A stretch of DNA of 41,116 nt from JACJXF01 sp038316435 (GTDB lineage Bacteria > Bacteroidota > Bacteroidia > Bacteroidales > GCA-2748055): the NCBI GenBank assembly GCA_038316435.1, contig JBBQAQ010000038.1:1-41116 (forward strand), written 5' to 3'. Shown piece after piece: positions 34,222 through 40,944 of the stretch. The position numbers were made by a program, and so were the translations under genes. Position 1 is the stretch's first letter. Each line of letters starts with the position of its first letter. The notes under the pieces are model-generated. The model made no database searches. It had not been told where the DNA came from and was given only the letters and a program-made list of their open reading frames with translations.

Positions 34222-34255
34222 ATTTTAAAAATTTCTTGTGAAAAATTTTTAAAAT
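34222..34255. promoter_or_regulatory. Perfect 13-bp inverted repeat upstream of the Xre/RES pair
   Basis: ATTTTAAAAATTT at 34222-34234 and its exact reverse complement at 34243-34255 are separated by 8 bp. The pair ends 41 bp before the antitoxin ATG. A -7-like TATTTTTG at 34270-34277 lies just downstream. This placement is as expected for an autoregulatory operator bound by the antitoxin or the toxin-antitoxin complex. The AT-rich stem and lack of a T-run after GC pairs argue against a terminator. Confidence 0.6.
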
Positions 34256-34295
34256 CAGGCGAATTGACGTATTTTTGAAGACAATTTGCGGAGTC

Positions 34296-34724
34296 ATGAA
34301 AGAAGATCAATTAAACGAAGCCTTTGTTAGGTACGAATCGCTCGGAAACGGTGATATAATCCACCTTATTCATTTTGCACGAAAAGGTCTATCTTTTGCC
34401 CATTTTCAGCAGCTTTCCAGAAATACTCCTTTCCCAAATAAAGAGTGGAGTGATATTCTGCATATTTCTGAACGAACCTTGCAGCGCTACAAAAAGGAAG
34501 GTCTTTCCTTTGAACCTCTTCAATCTGAAAGAATTCTTGAAATAGCTTTACTCCAGCGCAAGGGAACTGAAGTCTTCGGAACCCCTGAAAAATTCTTTAT
34601 CTGGCTTAATAGCGTAAACATTAGCCTTGGAAATGTTTTGCCTCGCAAGCTCCTTGATAACGGTTTTGGTATTGGGCTTATTAAAGATGAGCTACTCCGC
34701 ATTGAACACGGAGTACTTGCATGA
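34296..34724 (+). CDS. Xre/ParS/MbcA-type antitoxin (DUF2384)
   Basis: From the ATG at 34296 this is a 142-residue protein. The N-terminal Xre-like half has WSDILHISERTLQRYKKEGLSFEPLQSERILEIALL, and the C-terminal DUF2384 toxin-binding half has GTEVFGTPEKFFIWLNSVNISLGNVLPRKLLDNGFGIGLIKDELLRIEHGVLA. It should neutralise the RES toxin encoded downstream and repress the operon. The stop overlaps the toxin start by 4 bp (ATGA), giving translational coupling. A longer frame from a TTG at 34275 adds 7 unlikely residues. Confidence 0.9.
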   Translation: MKEDQLNEAFVRYESLGNGDIIHLIHFARKGLSFAHFQQLSRNTPFPNKEWSDILHISERTLQRYKKEGLSFEPLQSERILEIALLQRKGTEVFGTPEKFFIWLNSVNISLGNVLPRKLLDNGFGIGLIKDELLRIEHGVLA

Positions 34725-35176
34725 TAGTCTATCGTCTTTGCAAGTCGCCGTGGGAAGAAGACCTTTCCGGTCAGGGAGCTAAAATTACAGGTGGGCGATG
34801 GAACAGCAAGGGAATTGCAGTTGTTTACACATCTTCTTCTAGAGCTTTGTGTGTTACAGAAATAGCTGTTCATACGCCACTTGGCTGTCTTCCACAGGAT
34901 TATTTTCTGATCGAAATTCATATTCCTGAAAATTGCTCAATTAAGGAAATATTGGTATCAGATCTCCCCCGAAATTGGCAATCGTTTGAAAAGCGGCAGA
35001 TTACCCAGCATATTGGCAATTCCTTTATTCAACTATGCAAGGCTCTTATTCTGAAAGTGCCTTCTGCTGTGGTTCAGGGGGATTTCAACTATCTTATTAA
35101 CCCCGAACATAAAGACATCCAAAGTATACGCATTTTAAATAAGGAAGCCTTTATCTTTGATGAAAGACTATTCTAG
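34721..35176 (+). CDS. RES-domain toxin (NAD+-degrading)
   Basis: A 151-residue RES-domain protein. The domain starts YRLCKSPW and contains GGRWNSKG (Arg26), YTSSSRALCVTE (Glu47) and KVPSAVVQGDFNYLINPEH (Ser115). These are the Arg, Glu and Ser that name the family, so catalytic residues look intact. Characterised RES toxins (MbcT, ParT) degrade or use NAD+, arresting growth. It is coupled to the DUF2384 antitoxin by a 4-bp overlap. Its NAD+ activity is inferred from the family. Confidence 0.93.
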   Translation: MIVYRLCKSPWEEDLSGQGAKITGGRWNSKGIAVVYTSSSRALCVTEIAVHTPLGCLPQDYFLIEIHIPENCSIKEILVSDLPRNWQSFEKRQITQHIGNSFIQLCKALILKVPSAVVQGDFNYLINPEHKDIQSIRILNKEAFIFDERLF

Positions 35177-35238
35177 AAATTATTCTTCCTTAAAGTTTAC
35201 CCTGCATGGATCTTCCCTAATTAGTTTTTATGATATCC

Positions 35239-35270
35239 TTTTGCCATTTAATTACAATTTACTAAGTTTA
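35239..35270 (+). promoter_or_regulatory. Promoter candidate for the Cache-SpoIIE gene
   Basis: TTTTG at 35239-35243 is followed after 19 bp by TAAGTTTA (35263-35270), which matches TAnnTTTG at seven of eight positions. It lies about 40 bp before the TTG at 35311 that likely begins the displaced N-terminus of the phosphatase. This supports a true gene start upstream of the in-frame ORF. Confidence 0.4.
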
Positions 35271-35310
35271 TCCTGCCTATAACCAAACTGCCTTACATGA
35301 ACTTCAAGTT

Positions 35311-35357
35311 TTGAATACAAACGATTTTTTTAGAAACCAACTGGCTACAATAAAAAG
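35311..35357 (+). pseudogene. Displaced first codons of the Cache-SpoIIE phosphatase (frameshift)
   Basis: From TTG at 35311 the frame reads NTNDFFRNQLATIKR and then leaves the phosphatase frame. Adding one A to the five-A run at 35352-35356 joins it to KSLIVKNILLFVTPVSIAVLIFMLFN, which continues directly into the main ORF as the first transmembrane helix. So the natural N-terminus appears to be split by a one-base deletion in a homopolymer. It may be a sequencing error, a real mutation or a phase-variable tract. Confidence 0.5.
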
Positions 35358-35411
35358 AGCCTCATCGTAAAAAACATTCTGCTGTTTGTAACTCCTGTTT
35401 CCATTGCTGTA

Positions 35412-37358
35412 TTGATTTTCATGCTTTTCAATCTGTCACAAACCGTTGAACATCTCTCCCAATCGATCATTCAGAATACAACCGCTGAAACCGTTAAACA
35501 ACTCGACCGGTTTTTCGACCCGGCGATAGGCAACCTCCGCATTGCCCGTCAGTGGGGAAAAGCAGCAATTCTTGATGAAGCTAGACCTGAATCTCTTAAT
35601 CCACGATTCATTCCGATACTTAAGAACTACCAGCAAATTTCTTCAATGCTCATTGCAAATACTTCAGGGGAAGAATACATGCTGCTTCGGGAAGACAGTA
35701 CCTGGCTAAATCGTATCGTTTCCTATCCAAATGGGAAGCAGAAAATCTCCAGATATCGATACAATTACAGTGAAGAGATGAAAGTCAAAAGTGTGGAAAG
35801 TACTGTCGATTCCCGCATTTACGACCCGAGAGAAAGACCCTGGTTTAAAGGGGGATTAAGAGCTCAAGGGGAAGATATGGTCTGGACTCAGCCATACATC
35901 TTCTTTACCACTAAGGATCCGGGAATAACGGTGTCGATGAACTGGCAGGTTCAAAAAGACAGCAGTGAAAAATTCGTTATCGCATTTGATATCATGCTGA
36001 TAGATATTTCCGCCTACACATCAAAACTTGAAATAGCTAAAAATGGTAAAGCTTTTATTCTTTCGGATGAAGGAAAAATCATTGGTCTTCCAAAAGATTC
36101 GCGGTTTCTTACCACGGATTCCTTAAGAAGATACGTGCTATCAGAATATAGTTCTCTGGGGATAGATGAAATGTCCCTCGCAATAAAAAAATGGAATGAA
36201 ACCGGGAAAAAAAATGAGCCGTTCAAGTTCAAATATGATAATAATGATTGGTGGGCAGGGTTTCATTCGTTCAAGCTGGGAATTGACAATTCCTTTTCTA
36301 TCGGCGTAATTGTTCCCGAGGATGATTTTATGTCGGAGGTAAACCGAACCCGAACTGTAATTATATCAGGCTTTCTGCTTGTTCTGGTTCTCACTCTTTT
36401 AGTTATCAGGGGATATAATCAGAAGCAGAAGGCATTTGCATTGCTGGAGATCCGGAATAAAATGATTATCGAGCAAAATCAAGAGATTGCAGCCAACAGA
36501 GATGAAATTTCACAACAGAGAAATGAGATCACCGATTCGATTAAATACTCGAAAAGGATTCAAACAGCGGTACTTCCCCCGGAAAGCCTGATAAAATGCC
36601 TGCTGCCCGAACATTTTGTGTTTTTCCGACCAAAAGATATCGTTAGCGGTGATTTTTTCTGGGTTCAGAAAACAGATGAAAAAGTTTTGTGGGCATCTGT
36701 GGATTGCACGGATCACGGCGTTCCCGGGGCATTTATGAGTATCATCGGGTATAATGGTTTGAACAGAGCGGTAAAAGAATACAATCTTTTGCATCCCGGT
36801 GATATACTTGATAAATTAAATAAGCTTGTTGCCGAAACATTCCGGCAGGACAAGGTTTCCAGCGAAGAAGCCCCTCCCCCGGATATAAATATTCGTGATG
36901 GAATGGACATTGCCTTGTGTTCACTTGATCAGTCAAACGGGATGCTTGAGTTTGTAGGAGCTAACAATCCACTTTATGTTGTAAGGAAAAAAGACATTCC
37001 ACTGATTGTGAACTCAAACAGCACAGATGCGGATATTTCTGATGAAACCAATTCGCTTTTCGAAATTAAAGCCGACCGTCAGCCAATAGGGAATTATGCG
37101 GATACCAGTGCTTTCCGGAATAATGAAATCCAGCTAAAAGAGGGAGATTCGCTTTATACTTTTTCAGATGGATTTGCAGATCAGTTTGGCGGCGAGAAAG
37201 GAAAGAAATTCATGGCTCGACAGCTAAAGACACTTCTTCTTGAAGTACAGGATATGCCAGTTTCAGAGCGTTATGACACTATTGAAAAACGCTTTCTTAA
37301 ATGGAAAGAATCCTATGAACAGGTGGATGATGTGTTGATTTTCGGGGTGAAGGTTTAA
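35412..37358 (+). CDS. Membrane Cache-sensor SpoIIE-type PP2C phosphatase
   Basis: The in-frame coding part begins by the first in-frame TTG at 35412, but the start lies within a transmembrane helix whose beginning is encoded upstream (see the separate frameshift entry). Residues about 10-305 form a periplasmic Cache-like sensor (with TVDSRIYDPRERPWFKGGL). A second transmembrane helix follows at about 315-337 and then a coiled coil (NQEIAANRDEISQQRNEITDSIKYSKRIQ). A SpoIIE PP2C domain runs from about 400, with GDFFW, WASVDCTDHGVPGAFMS and FSDGFADQFGG, whose Asp residues bind metal. It probably dephosphorylates an anti-sigma antagonist in response to an external ligand. The N-terminal break may be a real frameshift or a sequence error. 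Confidence 0.88.
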   Translation: MIFMLFNLSQTVEHLSQSIIQNTTAETVKQLDRFFDPAIGNLRIARQWGKAAILDEARPESLNPRFIPILKNYQQISSMLIANTSGEEYMLLREDSTWLNRIVSYPNGKQKISRYRYNYSEEMKVKSVESTVDSRIYDPRERPWFKGGLRAQGEDMVWTQPYIFFTTKDPGITVSMNWQVQKDSSEKFVIAFDIMLIDISAYTSKLEIAKNGKAFILSDEGKIIGLPKDSRFLTTDSLRRYVLSEYSSLGIDEMSLAIKKWNETGKKNEPFKFKYDNNDWWAGFHSFKLGIDNSFSIGVIVPEDDFMSEVNRTRTVIISGFLLVLVLTLLVIRGYNQKQKAFALLEIRNKMIIEQNQEIAANRDEISQQRNEITDSIKYSKRIQTAVLPPESLIKCLLPEHFVFFRPKDIVSGDFFWVQKTDEKVLWASVDCTDHGVPGAFMSIIGYNGLNRAVKEYNLLHPGDILDKLNKLVAETFRQDKVSSEEAPPPDINIRDGMDIALCSLDQSNGMLEFVGANNPLYVVRKKDIPLIVNSNSTDADISDETNSLFEIKADRQPIGNYADTSAFRNNEIQLKEGDSLYTFSDGFADQFGGEKGKKFMARQLKTLLLEVQDMPVSERYDTIEKRFLKWKESYEQVDDVLIFGVKV

Positions 37359-37439
37359 AATTCGCGGAGTTCAACAAATTGCTAGGTTCTTTGTTTAATG
37401 AATTGTTGATTCTATCATCCCTTTAAAATAAATTTTGTT

Positions 37440-37634
37440 ATGATAAAACTGAGAAATTCAAAACATATATTATCAGGGGTTTTACTTGTCTTCATATTAA
37501 GTTTAGCATTGCCGTCATGCGCCTCTGCCCGGGCTAAATCGCACAATACGCAGAAACGTGGACTTATGCTCCAGGATAAATCCCAATATAAAACCAACAA
37601 GGGGCATTATAAGCCTTCCGGGCGTCATAAATAA
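37440..37634 (+). CDS. Small basic lipoprotein
   Basis: A 64-residue protein with a signal peptide and lipobox LPSC (Cys27), followed by a short basic tail (KRGLMLQDKSQYKTNKGHYKPSGRHK). I do not recognise it, but short lipoproteins of this kind are common in Bacteroidota. It lies 81 bp after the phosphatase gene. An imperfect GC-rich inverted repeat (37663-37667 and 37692-37696) follows in the gap before yebC and could end this transcript. Confidence 0.65.
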   Translation: MIKLRNSKHILSGVLLVFILSLALPSCASARAKSHNTQKRGLMLQDKSQYKTNKGHYKPSGRHK

Positions 37635-37747
37635 TAAGCTGTTTAATCTAGTCGGCAGACAAGCCCCTCCAACTTAGGATGGATTTGGGGTGGGGCATAT
37701 AGTCTGGCTTGATTTCCTCCTCCCTCAAAATTAATTTCCCTCATTTT

Positions 37748-37779
37748 AATAGGAGGTTTCCTATTGCAATATATCTTTG
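37748..37779 (+). promoter_or_regulatory. yebC promoter with inverted repeat
   Basis: TATCTTTG at 37772-37779 matches the -7 box TAnnTTTG and lies 39 bp before the yebC ATG. Just upstream, AATAGGA and TCCTATT form a 7-bp inverted repeat with a 4-bp loop (37748-37765) in the -33 region. No TTTG box is present there, so a regulator bound to the repeat may control the promoter. Confidence 0.45.
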
Positions 37780-37818
37780 CAAAAATTATCACAGGCATTC
37801 TTACACAAAACAATTATT

Positions 37819-38529
37819 ATGGGTCGCGCATTTGAATTTCGTAAAGCCAGGAAGATGAAACGCTGGGGAAGTATGGCAAAAACTTTTACACGCCTTGGGA
37901 AAGATATATCCATTGCGGTAAAGACGGGAGGACCTGATCCTAAAAACAACTCCCGACTGCGTGTACTGATTCAGAATGCCAAAGCTGCAAATATGCCTAA
38001 AGACAATGTGGAACGGGCAATTAAAAAGGCAACTTCGAAAGATATGGCCGACTACAAGGAAGTGTTGTATGAAGGATACGGCCCGTATGGAGTTGCAATT
38101 CTGGTTGAAACCTCAACCGACAATACCACCCGTACAGTTGCCAATGTTCGCAGCTATTTCACAAGATATAATGGCACTCTGGGGACTTTTGGTTCTGTGT
38201 CTTTTATGTTTGAACACAATTGTATTTTTAAAATTGCTGCCAAACCCGGAATGAGCGTGGAAGATCTGGAACTCGAACTCATCGATTTTGGTGCTCAGGA
38301 AGTATTTGAAGAAGAAGGTACCTTTGTTGTTTATGCCGATTTTGAAGCATTCGGTAGTCTGCAGAAATATTTCGAAGATAATGAAGTTGAAATTATAAGT
38401 GCAGAATTCGAGCGTATCCCAAGTGATTACAAAGAGCTAAACGAAGAACAAACTGCCGAAGTTGACAAACTCCTTGGCAAGCTTGAGGAAGATGATGATG
38501 TCAATAACGTCTTCCATAATATAAAGTAA
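37819..38529 (+). CDS. yebC: YebC/PmpR family protein
   Basis: I start at the ATG at 37819 (MGRAFEFRKARKMKRWGSMAKTFTRLGKDI), giving 236 residues. A TTG at 37777 lies inside the promoter. The family signatures are GGPDPKNNSRLRVLIQNAKAANMPKDNVERAIKKA, YEGYGPYGVAILVETSTDNTTRT and FGSVSFMFEHNC. YebC proteins were named as transcription regulators; more recent work on relatives points to a role in translation of difficult motifs. It is isolated from the other ruvABC-type partners often found with it. Confidence 0.95.
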   Translation: MGRAFEFRKARKMKRWGSMAKTFTRLGKDISIAVKTGGPDPKNNSRLRVLIQNAKAANMPKDNVERAIKKATSKDMADYKEVLYEGYGPYGVAILVETSTDNTTRTVANVRSYFTRYNGTLGTFGSVSFMFEHNCIFKIAAKPGMSVEDLELELIDFGAQEVFEEEGTFVVYADFEAFGSLQKYFEDNEVEIISAEFERIPSDYKELNEEQTAEVDKLLGKLEEDDDVNNVFHNIK

Positions 38530-38636
38530 GAAAATTTCTATATTCTATCGGATATGCCTGCTGGAAAATATCAGCTTGAAATTGGAATTGTTTCATCCGT
38601 GCATTATTTATTTCAGTGTATTGAAGAATTTAATAA

Positions 38637-39167
38637 TTATCTCGTATTGTAGTCTCGAATCCTATCTACGCCATTGACTAATTTACTATCCTTGGATTTA
38701 ACAACTTTTATAAAAGTATCACAATCAGTTTCTGACAAAATTCCAATACGAAAAGCTTCTGCAAGAAAATCCATAGTTGTAAGGTAAGTTATTGTGTTTT
38801 CTTGACAGTAAATAATTGTATCAGAAAGATTGCTACTGGCAAGTACATCATTATTATATCTACAATATGCCATGGCAATACTTTCTCCTTTACCAAGATT
38901 GCCGCCTCTTTTTCCCGTAAGTCTATAATACTCTTTTTTGACGTCCTGACTTGTTTGCTCTAGTTGCAATTCTTTAACAAATCCAAAGGATATAAGCCGC
39001 TCAACATTTGTCTTATATGATCCAAGAAATACTTCTTTAAAAACGACGTCAAAAAGATACAAATCATTAGGAAAGATTTTATTCAAAATTCCTGTTTGTT
39101 CTCCTTTAATAAAATGGATCAAAACATCAGCATCAAGAATAATTTTGGCTTTGGCATTAATTTTCAT
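38637..39167 (-). CDS. PIN-like nuclease-fold protein of the XRE/ImmA-IrrE module
   Basis: I start at the ATG at 39167, giving 176 residues; a frame from 39206 adds 13 unlikely residues. KIILDADVLIHFIKG (Asp12, Asp14), FDVVFKEVF (Glu45), GKGESIAMAY (Glu95) and SSNLSDTIIY (Asp116) give the acidic set expected of a PIN-domain RNase, similar to DUF3368-like members. It overlaps the stop of the metallopeptidase gene by 11 bp, so it is translationally coupled. It is a candidate toxic or effector nuclease of the module. Whether it is catalytically active cannot be shown here. Confidence 0.78.
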   Translation of the reverse strand: MKINAKAKIILDADVLIHFIKGEQTGILNKIFPNDLYLFDVVFKEVFLGSYKTNVERLISFGFVKELQLEQTSQDVKKEYYRLTGKRGGNLGKGESIAMAYCRYNNDVLASSNLSDTIIYCQENTITYLTTMDFLAEAFRIGILSETDCDTFIKVVKSKDSKLVNGVDRIRDYNTR

Positions 39168-39882
39168 TATCAATAAAATTTTTGAAAATGTCAATACCAA
39201 CATCATTCATTAAAGAGGCAAAGTTTCCTTCAGATAATTTCTCGTTATCAAATAGTTGTTTTGCAAGTATTCCATAATCTCCCCAAAGATCACCACTATT
39301 CCCGGGATTATATAAATCAACAGAGTACCCATGAAGCTGAGCAGATCTTTTAACATCCTTCCTTAAGAAATCATGATAATCTGTGCTGATTCTATTCAAG
39401 TAAAATAAACGATTTAATAATGCTCTTCTTGAGCAAGAAAAATATTGTTCGATTTTAAGAATAGTTGCTATGGAAATTTTATTTTTACCTCTCTCCTCCT
39501 TGGGAATTAATGAGAGAAGTCCTTGCTCAGGCAGTAAAAAATGTGAGGCAAATGTGTCTGCCGAAAACTCATTTTTATTACGCTTATCAAAAAGTGCTGA
39601 TTGGCATCGATGAGGTAAAAAATTCTTATCAAAATAAAGATGATACAACTCGTGACAAAGTGTGAAATGCTGACGTCCGATAGAATGATTTGAATTTATC
39701 AATATAAATCGATTCTCACCAACTTTTATGGCCATTCCTGAAAATTCATCATCTAAAGGAGCATGAAATGTTAGAATTCTTTCTTTAAGACAAAGATTTT
39801 TAAAATGGATTGGTTCATCTTCCGAAAATCCAAAAGTCTTTCTTAATTCATATGCCTCTTGTTTAAGTTCCAACTCCACCAT
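39157..39882 (-). CDS. ImmA/IrrE family metallo-endopeptidase
   Basis: A 241-residue protein of the ImmA/IrrE (COG2856) family. The zinc-binding HELYH is at residues 77-81 and the third ligand is likely Glu105 in NEFSADTFASHFLLP. A C-terminal SRRALLNRLFYL block resembles the helical part of these proteases. Family members cleave XRE-type repressors, relieving them on signal. It lies 12 bp after the XRE gene and overlaps the PIN-like gene by 11 bp. It probably regulates the operon by cutting the XRE protein, or processes another partner. Confidence 0.92.
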   Translation of the reverse strand: MVELELKQEAYELRKTFGFSEDEPIHFKNLCLKERILTFHAPLDDEFSGMAIKVGENRFILINSNHSIGRQHFTLCHELYHLYFDKNFLPHRCQSALFDKRNKNEFSADTFASHFLLPEQGLLSLIPKEERGKNKISIATILKIEQYFSCSRRALLNRLFYLNRISTDYHDFLRKDVKRSAQLHGYSVDLYNPGNSGDLWGDYGILAKQLFDNEKLSEGNFASLMNDVGIDIFKNFIDNEN

Positions 39883-39894
39883 AAAAGTAAAAAT

Positions 39895-40227
39895 TTAGAG
39901 CTTGCTATCCATCATTAAATAATTGCGAACAATCTTTTTAAAATGAGCAATGCTTTTTAAAGAATCAATTGATAATCCATCATCATTTCTAAATGCAAAA
40001 GCCATTTCAGCTTCTTGAGCATTAGAATCTTCATCATATAATAAGTCAGTATCTATTCCATACAATTCACAAATTTTCTCGAGATGCTTTACGGGAATTT
40101 CGCGTTCTCCATTTTCAAAATAACTAATATTCTCTCTTGATATTCCCAGATATTCAGCAATCTTTTCTTGTGAAAACCCGAGTCTCAAGCGCCATGCCTT
40201 GAGGTTAATACCAACAATAGGGTCCAT
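39895..40227 (-). CDS. XRE family helix-turn-helix regulator
   Basis: I start at the ATG at 40227, giving 110 residues; an upstream ATG at 40263 lies in the promoter. A Cro/C1-type HTH spans about residues 5-60 (LKAWRLRLGFSQEKIAEYLGISRENISYFENGEREIPVKHLEKICELYGI). The tail is helical (SIDSLKSIAHFKKIVRNYLMM). It is the first gene of the operon with ImmA/IrrE and PIN-like genes, and is expected to bind the two palindromes just upstream and repress the operon, with the peptidase as its probable antagonist. Confidence 0.9.
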   Translation of the reverse strand: MDPIVGINLKAWRLRLGFSQEKIAEYLGISRENISYFENGEREIPVKHLEKICELYGIDTDLLYDEDSNAQEAEMAFAFRNDDGLSIDSLKSIAHFKKIVRNYLMMDSKL

Positions 40228-40243
40228 GTTTTTAGTGTGTAGG

Positions 40244-40296
40244 TTTGTTACAAATATAGGCATATTTTAAAGATGATTCAAATATGTAACATATTT
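40244..40296 (-). promoter_or_regulatory. Promoter and two related palindromic operators of the XRE module
   Basis: On the minus strand TTTG (at 40279-40282) and TATATTTG (40251-40258) are 20 bp apart, a full Bacteroidota -33/-7 pair. Two dyads overlap it: TTTGT-T-ACAAA at 40244-40254 over the -7 box, and AAATATGT-A-ACATATTT at 40280-40296 over the -33 box. Both have a TGTAACA/TGTTACA core. This arrangement is typical of autorepression by a dimeric XRE protein. The dyads are exact inverted repeats, so they are real features of the sequence. Confidence 0.75.
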
Positions 40297-40397
40297 TTAA
40301 TTGTTTTCACTACTTATTCTTAATTAATGACGAACAGAAATAACACCTAATAAAGATTTTGCTAAAACATTAAAATAGAGTAATTTCAGGTTAATAA

Positions 40398-40568
40398 AAG
40401 AATCAAAAAATATTCGAGTTACAGGATGAGAATGTAATAAATAGTTACTATTTACTAGATTATAACCTTAAACCACGGGATATTCTTGATTTGATTCCTG
40501 AGCTAGAATTAAAAACATTCATATCAACGAAAGGTATTAAATCAAGAGGAATTCTTATGGATTTTTAG
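40398..40568 (+). pseudogene. Gene remnant next to tRNA-Cys
   Basis: A 56-codon open frame ends at TAG 40566-40568 and reads YYLLDYNLKPRDILDLIPELE...ISTKGIKSRGILMDF, which looks like real protein but has no usable start codon and a stop directly before it. I do not recognise the family. It may be a relic of a mobile or defence gene. Apart from this and the promoter above, the 442-bp gap 40228-40669 holds only a terminator. Confidence 0.4.
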
Positions 40569-40621
40569 CAAAGTCAAAACAATATATCAAGACAATTATA
40601 TTATTTTGCCCCACCACAAGC

Positions 40622-40660
40622 CAAAAAAAAACAAAACCCGCTAAATATCAGCGGGTTTTG
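40622..40660 (-). terminator. Rho-independent terminator after tRNA-Cys
   Basis: An 11-bp perfect stem (CAAAACCCGCT at 40632-40642 and its complement at 40650-40660) has a 7-bp loop. On the minus strand it is followed by a run of Ts (As at 40623-40631 on the plus strand). It sits 9 bp after the tRNA-Cys 3' end and should end that transcript. Confidence 0.9.
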
Positions 40661-40669
40661 TTTAAACTG

Positions 40670-40740
40670 AGGTCAGTGGCGGATTCGAACCGCCGTAGCC
40701 GGTTTTGCAGACCGATTCCTAGCCACTCGGACAACTGACC
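40670..40740 (-). tRNA. tRNA-Cys (anticodon GCA)
   Basis: On the minus strand the molecule begins GGTCAGTTGTCCGAGTGGC and ends ACTGACC plus the discriminator base. Acceptor arms GGTCAGT/ACTGACC pair fully. The anticodon loop CTGCAAA contains GCA, read as Cys, on a stem TCGGT/ACCGG. The T arm GGCGG-TTCGAAT-CCGCC is perfect. No CCA is encoded. It is followed by a strong terminator and lies next to the XRE/ImmA-IrrE/PIN module, a typical position for genomic islands at tRNA 3' ends. Confidence 0.96.
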
Positions 40741-40790
40741 GATATTAACAAAATATTTTCAAATTACTCCTCTTCCTTGCCTATCTAAAA

Positions 40791-40907
40791 CCTGTGGCGG
40801 ATTAGTCCGCTCCGTGAACTCGCTCGTCCCTCTCTCGGTTCGAACCGTCGTAGCCAGTTTTGCAGACCTCCCGATAGCTATCGGGATAGCCACTCGGACA
40901 ACTGACC
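40791..40907 (-). pseudogene. tRNA-Cys pseudogene disrupted by two palindromic insertions
   Basis: This sequence repeats most of the intact tRNA-Cys (GGTCAGTTGTCCGAGTGGCT and the GTCTGCAAAAC anticodon region) but contains two insertions. At 40869-40886 an 18-bp perfect palindrome, TCCCGATAGCTATCGGGA, replaces the six bases after the D arm. At 40804-40840 a 37-bp GC-rich segment splits the T loop and forms a GCGGA-TTAG-TCCGC hairpin with its flank. The anticodon stem and the 3' acceptor strand are also broken. It cannot fold as a tRNA and lies 51 bp upstream of the intact gene, in the same direction. Confidence 0.88.
40869..40886. repeat. 18-bp perfect palindrome inserted in the tRNA-Cys pseudogene
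   Basis: TCCCGATAGCTATCGGGA is its own reverse complement along all 18 bases. From memory, CCCGAT...ATCGGG palindromes are common interspersed elements in some Bacteroidota; that cannot be checked here. It interrupts the tRNA copy between the D arm and the anticodon stem. Confidence 0.85.
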
Positions 40908-40936
40908 GATTATCCGGAATTTTGCTTTTCGGTCGA

Positions 40937-40944
40937 CAAAGATA
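40937..40944 (-). promoter_or_regulatory. -7 box of the tRNA-Cys promoter
   Basis: On the minus strand TATCTTTG matches TAnnTTTG and lies 30 bp before the pseudogene copy. It probably drives both tRNA copies, since no other -7 box is seen before the intact gene. The remaining DNA to 41116 includes a small CCGGT-AAA-ACCGG hairpin and no gene. Confidence 0.45.

Noticed and set aside
34222..34255. Inverted repeat as a Rho-independent terminator
   Set aside because: The stem is only A/T pairs, and its position just before the antitoxin start fits an operator better.
37663..37696. GC-rich imperfect inverted repeat after the small lipoprotein gene
   Set aside because: Only five pairs are perfect and no T-run follows, so I do not call it a terminator.
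38556..38654. Short plus-strand frame after yebC beginning MPAGKYQLEIG
   Set aside because: It is only 32 codons, overlaps the 3' end of the PIN-like gene, and shows no recognised motif.
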